NCBI GenBank assembly: GCA_008973525.1
Contig: WACJ01000040.1
Span: 1,488,001-1,552,000, forward strand
DNA from: Stenopsyche tienmushanensis
Taxonomy: Eukaryota; Arthropoda; Insecta; Trichoptera; Stenopsychidae
Length of the DNA: 64,000 bases
Reading direction: 5' to 3'
This document shows positions 19,573-30,971 of this stretch, piece after piece; the stretch's first letter is position 1, and every line of letters begins with the position of its first letter. The translations under genes were made by a program, and so were the position numbers. A model generated the notes under the pieces. The model saw only the letters and a list, made by a program, of their open reading frames with translations. It was not told the DNA's origin and made no database searches.

Positions 19573-22500
19573 CCGCTAGGGCGGGGTGCGGTTATAAAGT
19601 TGCTCCGGGTATGCCTGTCCCACGGTTACTATTATTAATATAATATCAACAAACTTTATCGAACGATTAAGATTTGAAATTGAAACATACAAATCTGTGC
19701 AAAAATTACTTTAGTATAATTAAATTCATAAAAACTTTGTCATAATCACACATCTTTGTAATGTGTCATTTTATAGTTTATCGGCCATATTTTCGTATGA
19801 ATTTATTACATAAATGGCATTAATTCAAAATTTTGTATCAAGGACGCTATATGTTTTTACAATAAATTTGCAATAATTGTGGAAAACTTCTACTTCAAAT
19901 ATTATGTTCATGTCGTAATTTCGCAAATCGAATATTTTACATCTTCATTCATATATGTTAAGGTCTTAAAATATCATCTTTGTTAAATTCGCTGAAAATA
20001 TATATTGTATATCACACACTCTGTGCTGTAAATAAGAACAACGTTTCTTATTGAGCAGTTCGAATCGTCTTTTCTTAAATTGCCACGAAGTGAGCCCCAG
20101 GAGTGCTTATTTATGGCCAGTAACAAATGGACGACACCTGTTGTTAAATCAGGTCCTCGGGGAGGAAGGGATGATTTATGTATTTCCGATTGGTTGATTT
20201 TATACCTTTGGTTTGTTAGAGTCGGTAACTTACGGTTTAATCCCGTGGAAACCTAATCCCGCCCGGAGAAGTCGTAAGAATTTTGCTATTATTCCTAAAA
20301 TAATTCTGCGAAATGTATGCTATGCAACGATAATTAAATTCCAAGGCTTGCTCATCGAAGTACCGAAGGTCCTAGATTGAATTAGAGAGAGCACTTATGG
20401 ACATTAAAGGGCGACTATTATACAATAAGTCAATATTTGGCGCCTCAAAGCAATATTTTGTTAAATAATGGCTCATTTCGTCACGTATTTTTATCAAAAG
20501 ACGTCCTGTTGATTTGTTGGGGTCCATTTTTACGGCTTCCTTTTATCTGGACTAAATTCGATTACGTTCCTGGAAGCGCACAAAGAGATCCGTACAGTCA
20601 GCACCGACTGCAATTATCTCAAATTATGCAAATTCGCTTAATGGCCCTATGCGGATTGCTATCCTAATAAAAGCACGAAGTATGAAAGTGACAAAATTTA
20701 ACAAAGAAATTTTACGACCCGGTGGATTGCGTAATATTTACGACCGTGGCTCAGGCACTTAAAATCAATTATGGTCTAACACCGTGTGTGAGATGGACGC
20801 AATAAAATCTATTAAATCCCGTGGAATAATTCATGAGCGCCTTATATTATTCAGCATCAAAACACACGAGTTAATCTTTGATGGACCATTATCTGTCAGA
20901 TCACTTCTGGTTCATTGGAAAATTGACGGGGAGAAGCAATAAAAGCCTTACAATATATCTAACTGTATCATATCAGATCGGATTAACGAGCGTCCGATTA
21001 TCAAGATGCCGGATTAACGAGCATTCGTACAACATAAATTCGATCCTAGACAATGAATTGAAAGCCGTAAAATACCGTTGTAATAAGAAGCCAATTATAT
21101 CGTCAATTTTTAAAGCATCCTTTTGCCAAATTTCCCTTATATTATTTCGCAAATAACAAATAAACATTTATGTCATTTCAATAATTCGCATTGATGTTTA
21201 CAGGATCGCTTATTAATAATTCTGGGAATGTTCGGGATAAATGAATTGAAACGCGTTTTGATTGAGGGCACGTAATATGAGCGTTGTGATGTTATTCGCC
21301 AATATTTCATTATTGATTTAATATTGCTTTTGAGAATTCAAGATGATCTTTGATGTTATTGTTTAGATTCTGAATAAAATCTTAGCATATTCATTCTATT
21401 TCTAACAAAGCAAATATGTATTTTAGTAAGTTCGTGGAAAAACTATGCCGCTTCAATGAGCCATCTGTATTATTTTATTAATTTTCACCCAGATGGGCCC
21501 AAAGGATTCAATTGCTAAATATAAAGATTTGAATACTAGAAATACTTTAAAATGTATTGCTAAATTATGCAAAATGAGGTCGTTAATGTTTTTATGCCTG
21601 TAAAGTTTTTACAGTTCACAAATAAACAAGCATTCTACATTTAGGTCAATGGGCACATAAGAGTTAAGAATGTTGCAATGTGGTCATGTTTTTGCCATTT
21701 AGAATAAGTGCATAATTAAATGGTGGCTCATTATATTTTTGCAAACAAGAATTAAATTGCAATCAGAAGAGCATAATTTGAATAAAACCACAACAGAAAT
21801 TGTAAAGGAATTCCTAGTTCCAAAGAAAATGTTATGCTATTTTTTTGTATGAAAATGAAAATTATAAACGTGTATATGTATGTCGATGTATTATGCTAAT
21901 TAGCTATAAAGTATAAAAAATGCCTTAAAAATTATTTTTAAAATGACAGTGGATAGGTAATATGTATGTTTGTGCTTCTGTGAGAACGCTTGGATATTAA
22001 AAAACGTCTAAAACTGGATACTTTTATCGCTTTGGCGACATTTATTGTTTTACATTTATACAATTTAGTGTATTTGCAATGTAACATTCGAGAATTTAGA
22101 TATGACTTTAAGACTTAAAGTTTCCAGTTCGTTTGTTGAATTGTTGATTCATCGCGAAATTTCAGCTGTACCAGCGTCAATAGATTTCCGGGGAGAATCG
22201 CATTACGTAGCTCGACGCTATCCCGATTGAAAGTCGGGAGAGCAGGGCGGCTAACTTTATTTATTTGGATTCGAACAATATTAAGCGCAAATGAAAATGT
22301 GGCATCAGTATTAATAATCAGGTTTGGCCTAACAAGTATTGTTTCGGGAACATTTTGCCCGGCGGAGATACGTCCGCTCATCCGTACAATTAACGTAGTT
22401 ACGTACGCATGCAAGTCAGTCGGCACGAAGCATGCGGAACATATAAATATTGAAATAGAGCCGATACTCAGAGACCTTGTAAGCAGGGACGCATCACGGT

Positions 22501-23066
22501 CGAGTGCCCAATAACGGGTGGCCCCCGGGGGCATCGGATTACGTCTGGAAACTGCCAATCTGTGTCAAAGTAAATCGTTCTTCTAGGGAAATTCCTTTGC
22601 TAAGAAATGAGTCGGAAAATGGGCGTGAATACTCGAACATTTGTCTCTGGAAAAGCGAGCAATGCGAGGAGTTCATTTTCCGACTTTTCCATTAACTGCG
22701 ACCCGTTGATGAAAAGTACTCCAAACATCTGAAAAACATATTCGCGATTGAGCCCATGCAGTATGCATGAGTAAGCCATTTTTTATTTTTTTTGAATCTT
22801 ATATCTAAAAGAAAAGGATTCAGACTTGACGGATGCAGGTGGATGCCGGAGGAAGATTAATCGAACAAGGGAGATGTGACAGGATAGCTCTATAGGATAT
22901 ACTGATATATATAGGATATATTCTCATAGATATACTGAGGACTTGCAACACACAAAGGATGTCTCATGTATTGTTTGTTTACCCCGTCGTAATTTTTCAG
23001 ATAACAGCATCCCTTACATAAGGATACATACAACAATAGCAGACACGTTTTAGTTATTGAACTAGA
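19573..23066. other. 3.5 kb without recognised features
   Basis: The longest frame is 147 codons (22115-22558, minus), with no recognisable domain and an overlapping plus-strand frame of 95 codons in the same more balanced composition. A short run around ATAGGATATACTGATATATA occurs at 22900-22930. No transposon ends noticed. Possibly host non-coding sequence. Confidence 0.4.
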
Positions 23067-23067
23067 G

Positions 23068-23300
23068 CAGAGGTTCATAAACTGGGGTCTTTGGAACCCT
23101 ACTGGATTACCGAGTGGCATGTAGAAATCATGGTTAAAATATCAAAAATCAATTGAAAAACTAAGACGTTCTCTGTCTACATGCGCGCATATTGAAGACC
23201 GAATGTAAGAATTTTAAAACGAAAAATCCATAGGGTTGGGTTGGGGTCCACAAAAAAATTGTTCAAGAGAGGTTTCGGGGATTATAAGTTTGGAAATGCT
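23068..23300. mobile_element. small hAT-like non-autonomous element (tentative)
   Basis: Left end CAGAGGTTCATAAACTGGGG follows the common hAT pattern CAGRGGTTCYCAAACTGGGG. Near the right, GGTTTCGGGGATTATAAGTT then TGGAAATG reads as a decayed reverse complement of that tip, and GGGTTGGGGTCCAC lies just inside. No matching 8-bp duplication was found, so the exact ends are approximate. Confidence 0.45.
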
Positions 23301-23597
23301 TTGTACTTAGTGAAAAAACTTAGTATAACTCATAATTTATTGATATATTAAAGTATCATTAAAGTAGCACTTATGTAGACTGCGGATTCCCTTTTGAGCT
23401 ATTTTATTTCGCGGATATCCTCTTGAATAGGGAATCCAATCCCGAGCCAAAATTTCGATCCTGGGATCAAAACTGTTCGGTCGATCGGGACTGATAAAAA
23501 TCCTTTTTGCTGAGACATGGATTAAAACTTGCAAAATTTCCGATTTCCCAATAAATTATTTATTTCCGTCGCTGCAGATGAATACTTATATACTATA

Positions 23598-23803
23598 ATA
23601 CTTTGATATGATTTGTAATTATATTACGGAGGAATACAAAAGTTCTGAATCCCGTATCTCTTATATTTCGTATCGATATTCCCATTATTAGAATCAAGGT
23701 GTAGTAAATACATCACCGGTAGAGAAAGATTAATATAACAATTTGAAAAACATATATGTACTCTATATGTATTCTAAACATATATACATAGATTAGACAG
23801 TTA
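23598..23803. repeat. direct duplication of an H1 internal segment, copy 1
   Basis: Matches 24435-24629 from ATACTTTGATATGATT through CATCACCGGTAGAG to TAGATTAGACAGTTA, with scattered substitutions and a small length difference near the TATATGT run. Confidence 0.85.
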
Positions 23804-23806
23804 CGG

Positions 23807-24420
23807 TTAGGGGTCCCAATCAAATATTCGATATTCGAATATATTTGCTATTTTTCCAATATTCGTTTATTCGAATATTTCTAAAATTAATCGAATATTA
23901 TTCGGTAAGTAATTTAGAAAGTTGAAACAAGATGGAACTTAATAGGTATGATGGCAAAAATATTAAAGAATTAAAGAAGATGATGGCAAAAATATCAAAG
24001 AATTAAAGAAGACTAAAAAATCATTAAAGGACATAAAAACTGAAATTATTACTGATGAAGAAATATATTTTTTTAAGAAAATTGGTCGATGTTCTTCTGC
24101 CTATCGAAATAGCAACAAAGAAATGCAAAAGAGTGCCAAGTTTATTGAAATCATTTTATTGAATTTGTGTAAAGTTTATTAAAAAACTATTCAAAAATAT
24201 CGATCATGCCAAAAAAAGGGTGATATTTTAGATGCTGTCGATAAAACCAAACTCAACGACAACTGAGAGGGTTTTTTCAACAGCAGGCTCAATAAAAATG
24301 AGAATATGGTCAAGCCTAAAAGTAGAAATGTTCGATGCACTTTTTTAAAAAATTTTATTGCTGAAAAATAAATAAAATTCTGATTTTTTTGATTTCGCTG
24401 AAACCAAAAACCTCAAAATT
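23807..24420 (+). mobile_element. hAT relic with ATTCGAAT-rich end
   Basis: Begins TTAGGGGTCCCAATCAAATA and continues with repeated ATTCGATATTCGAATAT and ATTCGAATATT words at 23824-23905, a subterminal pattern seen in hAT elements. A 32-bp tandem duplication (GATGGCAAAAATAT-type) lies at 23947-24012. A hAT C-terminal domain follows at 24241-24348. The right terminus is not identified, so it is unclear whether this is a nested insertion or the remnant coding part of an H1 master element. Confidence 0.6.
24241..24348 (+). pseudogene. hAT transposase C-terminal dimerisation domain remnant
   Basis: Translation IKPNSTTTERVFSTAGSIKM followed by RIWSSLKVEMFDALF and a stop. This follows the hATC pattern of the family: P-x-S-x-x-x-ERxFS-x-AG, then a basic/LxxxxVE-x-L tail. 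Upstream frames over 23935-24240 contain stops and are not clearly alignable by eye. The catalytic residues lie further upstream in the family and are not recognisable here. The fragment is on the strand opposite to the H1 ends' orientation. Confidence 0.75.
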
Positions 24421-24434
24421 TTACTTGATTTCTA

Positions 24435-24629
24435 ATACTTTGATGTGATTCGTAATCATATTACGGAGGAATACAAAAATTCTGAACCCCGTATCTATTA
24501 TATTTCATACCGATATTCCCATTATTAGAGTCGAGGTGTAGTAAATACATCACCGGTAGGGAAAGGTTAATATAACAATTTGAAAAACATATATGTACTG
24601 TATATATGTGTACATAGATTAGACAGTTA
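24435..24629. repeat. direct duplication of an H1 internal segment, copy 2
   Basis: Second copy of 23598-23803, continuous on its right with the H1 left-end sequence (ACTAATCCCGGCATTGAGCA to the terminal GGGATTGGATT). Confidence 0.85.
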
Positions 24630-24763
24630 GTGCTGGTGGAGTGTACGATTTCTGCTAGATAAAAATTACAAATTACAATTCCGAATTTTTCGGGATTACG
24701 TTTACTAATCCCGGCATTGAGCACCTAAAACTGTCCGGGATCCCGGGATTGGATTCTCTTGAA

Positions 24764-26172
24764 CATTTTTTTTTGGCGAACCCATCCAAATCCTTTACCC
24801 CATTTTAATTCAATTTGTGTAATTTGGGTTTCTTAAGCGCTATACATCCATAGTCCAATTTTTTTTGCAAGCATCGACACATTATATGATCAGGTTTCAT
24901 TTAATTTTGCGGCCAACTGAAGGGCTATAAAACGATGATTTCAATCGAATGATAATATAATGAAGTTATTCTCGGCATCCGTAGTAGATTTTGGGCGGTC
25001 CGGTCTTTTTTTACCTTACAAAGTACCAGTCTCCTAATGTCATCTGCATCCACTTGATAGAAATGTATTTTTTTTTATTGTTAATTTCTAGACATCTTAT
25101 AGTGCAATTATAAAGATAAAAATGGCGATATTAATTTAGCTAATTTTGGCATGTTGAATTAAAAAAAAAATGTAAAAGAATCGTCTTTTATTGTTCAAAG
25201 GATAGCTGCAACGCATTTTAAACTCTTCGAAACGTTTATTCGCTCCAAATTTTACTGAAACATTAAATAAATAAAACGCTTTGTGCAATTTGGAATTATG
25301 AAACGAGAAAATTTAAATTTAAGCACCATTATATACACATTGTATAGCAGGTAGAAAGAATTACTCTCTGAACTCATTATTTTTTTCTTACGTTTGTATT
25401 AGCATTCCAGTACACATTGTGATGTATTGTTAAATAGAAAAATTCTAGCATTGAAAATGAGATATAATAAATTATTTGTTAAGGTTAATCGTTATGTTTT
25501 TACACAAAACTCGATAATATGTTAACAAATTAAATGTCGGTATTGTAGGCATACGATAAGATTAAGACAATATTTATGTTCCAACATGCATATTGAAACT
25601 ATATCTATATGAAAACTACTCAGTTAATTGTAGTAAAAGCATCTTTTGTAGGATTTGTATTGATTTTGCTTCATTGTTCTTTTCACAATGGATATTTTTC
25701 CAAAACGATTCATCAACATGATAAAAGACGTTTAGTGTTTATACATTCAGCGTTGGAAACATCAATAGATTGCAAATGTAAATTATACTGATAAAATAAT
25801 CGCGATTTAAGATTAAAAAAATCATTTTATGTGATAGTTGTTGATTTTGCCATGACATCATTTTTCGCACTAAAATTGTTTTTTTTTTCTTTTATAGACG
25901 CAATAAAGCTAATACTGTCGAGGATTCCTTAATCATGTTAATTGAAATACAATGAAAATTAAGCTCATATGTAAGAAATTTAAAATATCAATTTGGCTTC
26001 AAAGTCATTGAATGCTTAAAGAGATAATATTTTTTTTATAAAACTTGTTGATGTATTGATACATTTTAATACAATAATGGAAGCATCAAAAGTATCTGCT
26101 AATTCATGGAAGATTGCTGATCAAAAAAGTACAAAATATTTGATAGATGAGAATGTTCTTAAAATTTTCCAA
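24764..26172. other. 1.4 kb without recognised features
   Basis: AT-rich with poly-T/A runs. A 60-codon frame at 25609-25791 has a hydrophobic start but nothing supports it as a gene. Confidence 0.45.
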
Positions 26173-26174
26173 TA

Positions 26175-27075
26175 AGGGTTGTCCCATAAGTTTCTTTCGC
26201 AAATGAACACAGATCTAATCATAGCCATGGTTGAAGAAAACCCCCGATATACTGTTCGCGAAATAGCTAAAAAGTTAGAAATTCTACGAACATCCGTCCA
26301 TAATCATCTGACAAAATTGGGCTACATCAATCGTTCAGATGTGTGGCTTCCTCATGAACTGACTCACTCAAATAAACTTCGGCGTATTTCAACATGCGAT
26401 CTTCTTCTCCAACGACATAATAGGCAACTTTTTTTAAAGAGACTTATCACTGAAGATGAAAGTTGGATACTCTATGAGAATATCCAACGTAAACGGTCTC
26501 GGACCAAGGGTACAGAAGCTTTAACTGTAGCTAAGTTTTGCTATACATTTGATGGGACTGGAAGGGTGTAGTTTATTATGAGCTACTTTAGCAAGGTGAA
26601 ACGATCAATTCAACAAAATATTGTTTACAACTAGACAATCTAAAGGATGCAATTGCCAGAAAACTGTCAGAATTAGCGAACAGACGAGGCGTTGTTTTTC
26701 ATCACGATAACGTCAAACCTCATGTGGCTTTGCTCGTCAGAAATAAATTATTATCATTTGAGTTTGATGTTTTACCTCATCCTCCATACTCTCCGGACGT
26801 TGCCCCTTCATATTATTATTTCTTTCTTTCATTGCAAAATTCTTTACGTGGTAAAAAATTTAATAAAAAAATGATATAAAAATGTACCTTGAACAATATT
26901 TTGCTAACAAACCCGGGAAATTTTGACAAGAAGGCATTATAAAGATTCCGGAGAGATGGCGAAAGGTAATAGAACAGAATGAATAATATATTATTCAATA
27001 AATTTTGATGTAATCAAAATTATTGTTTATTTTTTTCTTAATATAAAAACGAAAGAAACTTATGAGGCTCCCTAA
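26175..27075 (+). mobile_element. mariner, second lineage, copy B (same deletion as the 16.5 kb copy)
   Basis: Left tip AGGGTTGTCCCATAAGTTTC and right tip (reverse complement) TTAGGGAGCCTCATAAGTTT, next to TA on each side (26173-26174 and 27076-27077). The left terminal bases TT seen elsewhere are eroded. The junction CAAATGAACACAGATCTAAT is the same as in copy A, so both descend from one deleted ancestor. The interior is shorter than copy A by a further deletion around CTAAGTTTTGCTATACATTT. Confidence 0.9.
26203..26880 (+). pseudogene. mariner transposase copy B, N-terminus deleted, two catalytic-region defects
   Basis: The first frame runs LIIAMVEENPRYTVREIAKK, LEILRTSVHNHLTKLG, VWLPHELTHSN and FLKRLITEDESWILYEN. 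The family's GDESW has become EDESW, keeping the Asp. After a frame change come FHHDNVKPHVALLVRNK (second Asp) and PPYSPDVAPSYYYFFLS. The third catalytic Asp (APSD) is Tyr here, a GAT to TAT change. So this copy is dead by missing N-terminus, frameshift and loss of a metal-binding residue. An A-rich run near AAAAAATTTAATAAAAAAAT suggests slippage. Confidence 0.9.
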
Positions 27076-27077
27076 TA

Positions 27078-28719
27078 TATTACAGTGTTTGGTTAAAAAA
27101 TGACATTTATCGATAATTCAGAACAATGAGTGTAGATGAGAAAGCAAGGACTTACTCAGGTCGTATTCTCCGTTTATGTTTTTTGGATAAATGCATAAAT
27201 ATATCGTCACTAAGTATTAAAATATTTGGTTACAGATTTTGAACACTCCAATGAGACCCTTTCAGTCTTAGGTTCGATTTCATGATTTATTCATAGACGA
27301 ACGCAAATAATAATATAATTTCAATATTTAGCCACAAATATTGTGCTCGTGCATTTTTCGGATACATATTTGCGTACGAGCGGAAGTTGTTTGCTGAAGA
27401 AGGAAATAAAAGAAAAAGGGGAAAAACCCATTACTTAAGAGTCGAAATGTATGTGACGAGTGGGGTGGGGGAAAAAAAATGAAAGATGACGGATGTTAAG
27501 AATAGCAAAGTGCTGGTACATTTTTTTCCTTTTAAAATTACAAGTTTTCACGTCATAACAAGAAAAAAAAAATGCTCACAAAACTTCTCAGAGGGTTTTT
27601 GAATATTCGACAGCCGCAGACTTGAGGGCCACGCACTGAAATAATAGGACAAAGGGCGGTCCTCATACCCCGCATTCAAATGGATGTTGAAAAACGCGAG
27701 AAATTAATATCTCTTAGCGAAATGTACGCCATCGTATGCCCAATTCCCCATGAATAAACAATATTTTGTCAGATTCCGTCCAGCAGGACTAATAAATTCG
27801 TCGGGATATCTTGAATTAAATACGATCCGTTTGGACGGGACAAACGGCGGATAAAACTTTTGATCAAATATTCACCCGTTTAATTGAAACACTCAGCCAC
27901 TATATAATTTCCTGTCGGAATTTTTCATACGAATACGCCAACTACACTTTATCTTGCTTGTTTTTTATTCAAATTGTGCTCATGGCGAATATTACGACCT
28001 TTTTACGAGTCCAACTTCTCGTCTGACTGCTATTTTGCTATTTTTTAGCGCTTCTAGCCGTCAAATGCGAAAAAATGATAATTTCGCAGTATGGATATTT
28101 TTATTGCCACTTTTATCCTGCTTCGCACGGTATAAAAGGCGAATGAAAAAATAATTACATACAACATTCGCTCTTCGGAGGATACTTTTTAAACGTCAAT
28201 CGACACGTCTTTCGCATTAGCAAACAGGAGATTCGGCCTTTATTTTATAATGATTGGATTCCTCAGTCTTCAGCGGGGGGATGAATTTGCATCCCTCGTT
28301 GCGCGTGAGCAATTACAACATTAAATTTAATCGTGTCTCTTTGTCGACAGCTCATAAGGCGAGAAATATTCAGATGAAATTTGCAATATGCGAGTTTCAA
28401 AATTAATTTTTGCTCCCTGTAAAAAAAAAAAAAATTCGCACCTCAAAAAAATTCGCAGGGTATAATAAAGCTATATGCCGGAATAAGCGGTCTTAATAAC
28501 ATACCAGGAGCAACGACAGCTTCCAACAATCGATCAATTAGCTGTGCTTTTAGCTCAGGTGCCAACGAACGCGGAACTCATCTCTGCGACTTTATTAACA
28601 GCCTGATGATGATGCAGAATGCTGCGTGATGAGCCTGAGCTAATACCCTCTGGAAGGGGTTGGCAACAAATATGAAGCCTTTTTATTAAATATTTATGAA
28701 TACAAATTTTCCCATATGA
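27078..28719. other. 1.6 kb without recognised genes
   Basis: 27600-28400 is less AT-rich than the average and has no transposon signature that I can see, so it may be unique host sequence. 28480-28700 (GGAATAAGCGGTCTTAATAA onward) is also balanced and leads directly into the RT relic. It could be 5' sequence of that element. Confidence 0.4.
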
Positions 28720-29262
28720 AATTAGATGAAAGTCATTCGTAAAGACTCCAGCAACCCGATAAATTATCGCCCGATCAGCTTACTTTCTGCACTAAGCAAA
28801 ATATTTGAAAAAAATATTCTAAATAGACTGGATGAACTTAGTATAAAATGTATTAATAATGAGCAATTCGGTTTTCGTAGGAATCATTCTGCAGCTCATC
28901 AGTTAACCAGATTAACTGAACACATTACTAGACACTTTAACATGAAAATAAGTAGCGGTAGAGTACTACTCGACATCGAAAAAGCATTCGACACTGTCTG
29001 GCACCGCGGCCTGATCCATAAAATGATCTCTTAATTTTCCAATTTATCTTATTAAAATGATCCAATCCTATCTGAGCAAAAATAATAATTCGGTAGTCTT
29101 AAACAGAGCAACGTCAACTCTCCAGTCTATTTCAGCGGGGAGCTCCTCAGGGCAGTATTTTAGGGCCTCACCCGTTCTAAATTTACTTACATGACCTACC
29201 GACACCATTCCCATCAAACTTGGGGGAAATAACATCACAAACTGGCTTCTTTCCTCTATTAA
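28720..29262 (+). pseudogene. non-LTR retrotransposon reverse transcriptase relic, jockey type
   Basis: Frame from 28726 gives NPINYRPISLLSALSKIFEK, NILNRLDEL, NEQFGFRRNHSAAHQLTRLT, EHITRHFN and RVLLDIEKAFDTVWHRGLIH. These are the successive RT fingers/palm motifs of jockey-clade elements, including the motif A Asp in LLDIEKAFD. After the stop near 29034 the reading continues with shifts: IQSYLSKNN, LNRATSTLQSISAG, then a ruined PQGSxLGP motif (SSSGQYFRAS). The FADD catalytic box and endonuclease are absent. Copies of this class are usually 5'-truncated on insertion; this one also lacks its 3' end, where L1 sequence begins at about 29265. Confidence 0.88.
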
Positions 29263-29264
29263 AA

Positions 29265-29501
29265 ATACATAAAGTCGTCCGACAGTCTTGGCCGTGGGAA
29301 GACGTAATTTTCCCATCGTATTTTTTGATCTCGTAGTTGTAGTCTTCCCTCAGCGTAAAGAAATATCTTGGGCAAGAAAACGTATCTTCACTATTTTCTT
29401 CATCTTCTGCAGATCTTCTACGACCCGATAATAAACAAGCCTACGGAGGCCATCCATCCTTAAAGCGTTAGTGTGGACGGAGGCATAGCCATTTTTTAAA
29501 T
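29265..29501 (+). repeat. L1 repeat, probable LTR-type fragment
   Basis: GTCCGACAGTCTTGGCCGTG, GGAAGACGTAATTTTCCCAT, TTGATCTCGTAGTTGTAGTC and CTTCTACGACCCGATAATAA parallel 18.80-18.99 kb. Both copies then read GAGGCC and a CATCC/GTCCG word before diverging. Confidence 0.4.
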
Positions 29502-29505
29502 TTAA

Positions 29506-30051
29506 GCTGTTGGGGAGCATCGACATACATGTATATCCGAATTCTCATGTCCTAAAAAGAGCACTCTTGCACATTGAAGCTCGGAAACAGACAGAGAAAG
29601 AGAGAACTTAGCGCAGTTCGGGAGACTCAGACGGATAGCTTCCTCACATGCATCGCATGATTGTATAGATCTTTAAGCCCAAATTTATCGACTTATAATG
29701 ATTTCGATTTCAAGTGTGTTATTTGTTTACGCAAATAAACGACCGAATATTATGTGTTATCGAGTGTTTGTTTATTTAACTGCTTGCCGTTCTTCGCTGC
29801 GTGTTGAATGAGTCTTTGTTCAATTATCATTTCCTTCTAAAGGAGGAGCAAATTAATCGATTTTTTGTGCATTGTTTATGTAAAGAAATGACGTGGTCTT
29901 GTATTCACTATCAAGTGTTCATTTACAATTGACTCTGCCTCGAATTGAAGATTGTCTTGAGCTGATTAGGAGCTGACAGAAAGTAATCGGCGTAAAGCGA
30001 TTATGACATCAACGACTTCATCGATTTTAAATTTGCTCGCTCCTCAACAGG
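29506..30051 (-). mobile_element. P1 piggyBac-type MITE, complete with TTAA on both sides (546 bp)
   Basis: TTAA at 29502-29505 and 30052-30055. Tips: GCTGTTGGGGAGC (left) and, as reverse complement of the right, CCTGTTGAGGAGCGAGC. Opposite orientation to the 19.0 kb copy but the same terminal type, with ATCGACATACATGTATATCC beside the tip and AAAAAGAGCACTCTTGCACA inside. Confidence 0.88.
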
Positions 30052-30055
30052 TTAA

Positions 30056-30480
30056 ATTATTCATTTTAAAACAATAATTGTTCAATTACAATTTTTATAA
30101 TCGTCTCATCATATGCTCGATGTTAAATTTAGAAACAAATTAAATGATGAGCTTCAGCTCGTTTTATTCAATTGCCGTTATAATTGATTATTTAATGGGA
30201 TCATTGGCAATAGAACGATTATTTAATTAGTAATGTCACCATGAGCCTAATGGTTAATTATACTCAATTTAACTTGCAATAATTTCACTCATTCACCAAG
30301 AGCAAATCAATCGAATATAAAGTATTACCGAACATTGGAACAAATTAATAAATATTTTAAATATGAGTGTAACCATATGGTAACGGTGTGCTTATTGAAC
30401 AACAACTTAAATTATCCCTTTTGTTTTTTTAAAGAATATTATTTTTGAGTGTCAAATTTATACCGTATGCTTGCGGTATA
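30056..30480. other. 425 bp between P1 and M1, nothing identified
   Basis: AT-rich with no frame or repeat recognised. It ends in ATACCGTATGCTTGCGGTAT, a near-perfect palindrome around the TA that flanks the M1 copy. Confidence 0.4.
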
Positions 30481-30971
30481 CACTTTTTTGTGCGGAAAAT
30501 CGCACAAAAATAAATCACACAAAAAAGCTTTGAATTTCATTGAAAAAGTGAAGATTCGTTCCATGAACTTTAAAAACCGCATAACTTTGAAACAGCTATA
30601 TAAAATACATCCAAAATCGCACAAAAAAAGTTAATAAACAAACAGGAAAACAACAAGGCAATTAAAAAATAACATTTTTGGTAATATTTAAAGGACGTCT
30701 GCATTATTGTTAAAATTTTAAGGATGTCTAACATCTGGAATCTCAAATGCCAGACATTTGAGATTACATACAAAATTTTAATTACAAACTATCATCGCCG
30801 TATGATAATTTTGTTGCAATTTTAGATATGACTCAAAATCGCTTTCTTCGTGTCAATGTCATCATTGTTCTGTGTAGATTTATGAAACAAAAAATAAATA
30901 AAAATTGCTTTAAAAAAACCGCATAACTTCGAAATCGCACAAAAAAAGTCGCACAAAAAGAAGTTTGAGTG
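30481..30971 (-). mobile_element. M1 MITE copy, reverse
   Basis: Left tip CACTTTTTTGTGCGG after TA; right side CGAAATCGCACAAAAAAAGT then AAAGAAGTTTGAGTG. It contains GTGAAGATTCGTTCCATG, TATAAAATACATCCAAAATC, an ATCTGGAATCTCAAATGCCAGACAT hairpin variant (split here as ATCTGGAATCTC and AAATGCCAGACAT) and CAAACTATCATCGCCGTATG. Confidence 0.8.

Larger units (their letters stand above)
23428..24755 (-). mobile_element. H1-type hAT element, long form, with 8-bp target duplication and a hAT relic inside
   Basis: Left tip TAGGGAATCCAATCCCGAG; right side GATCCCGGGATTGGATT. Immediately outside lie identical 8-mers CTCTTGAA (23420-23427 and 24756-24763), the target duplication length of hAT elements. 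The right tip lacks the expected last five bases (CCCTA). Between the H1 ends lies about 630 bp that H1 copies at 8.2 and 14.6 kb lack, including hAT transposase sequence, and it is flanked by two ~200-bp direct copies of the same H1 segment (23598-23803 and 24435-24629). Confidence 0.72.

Noticed and set aside
22115..22558. 147-codon minus-strand frame
   Set aside because: Overlapped by a 95-codon frame on the other strand; no recognisable protein family.
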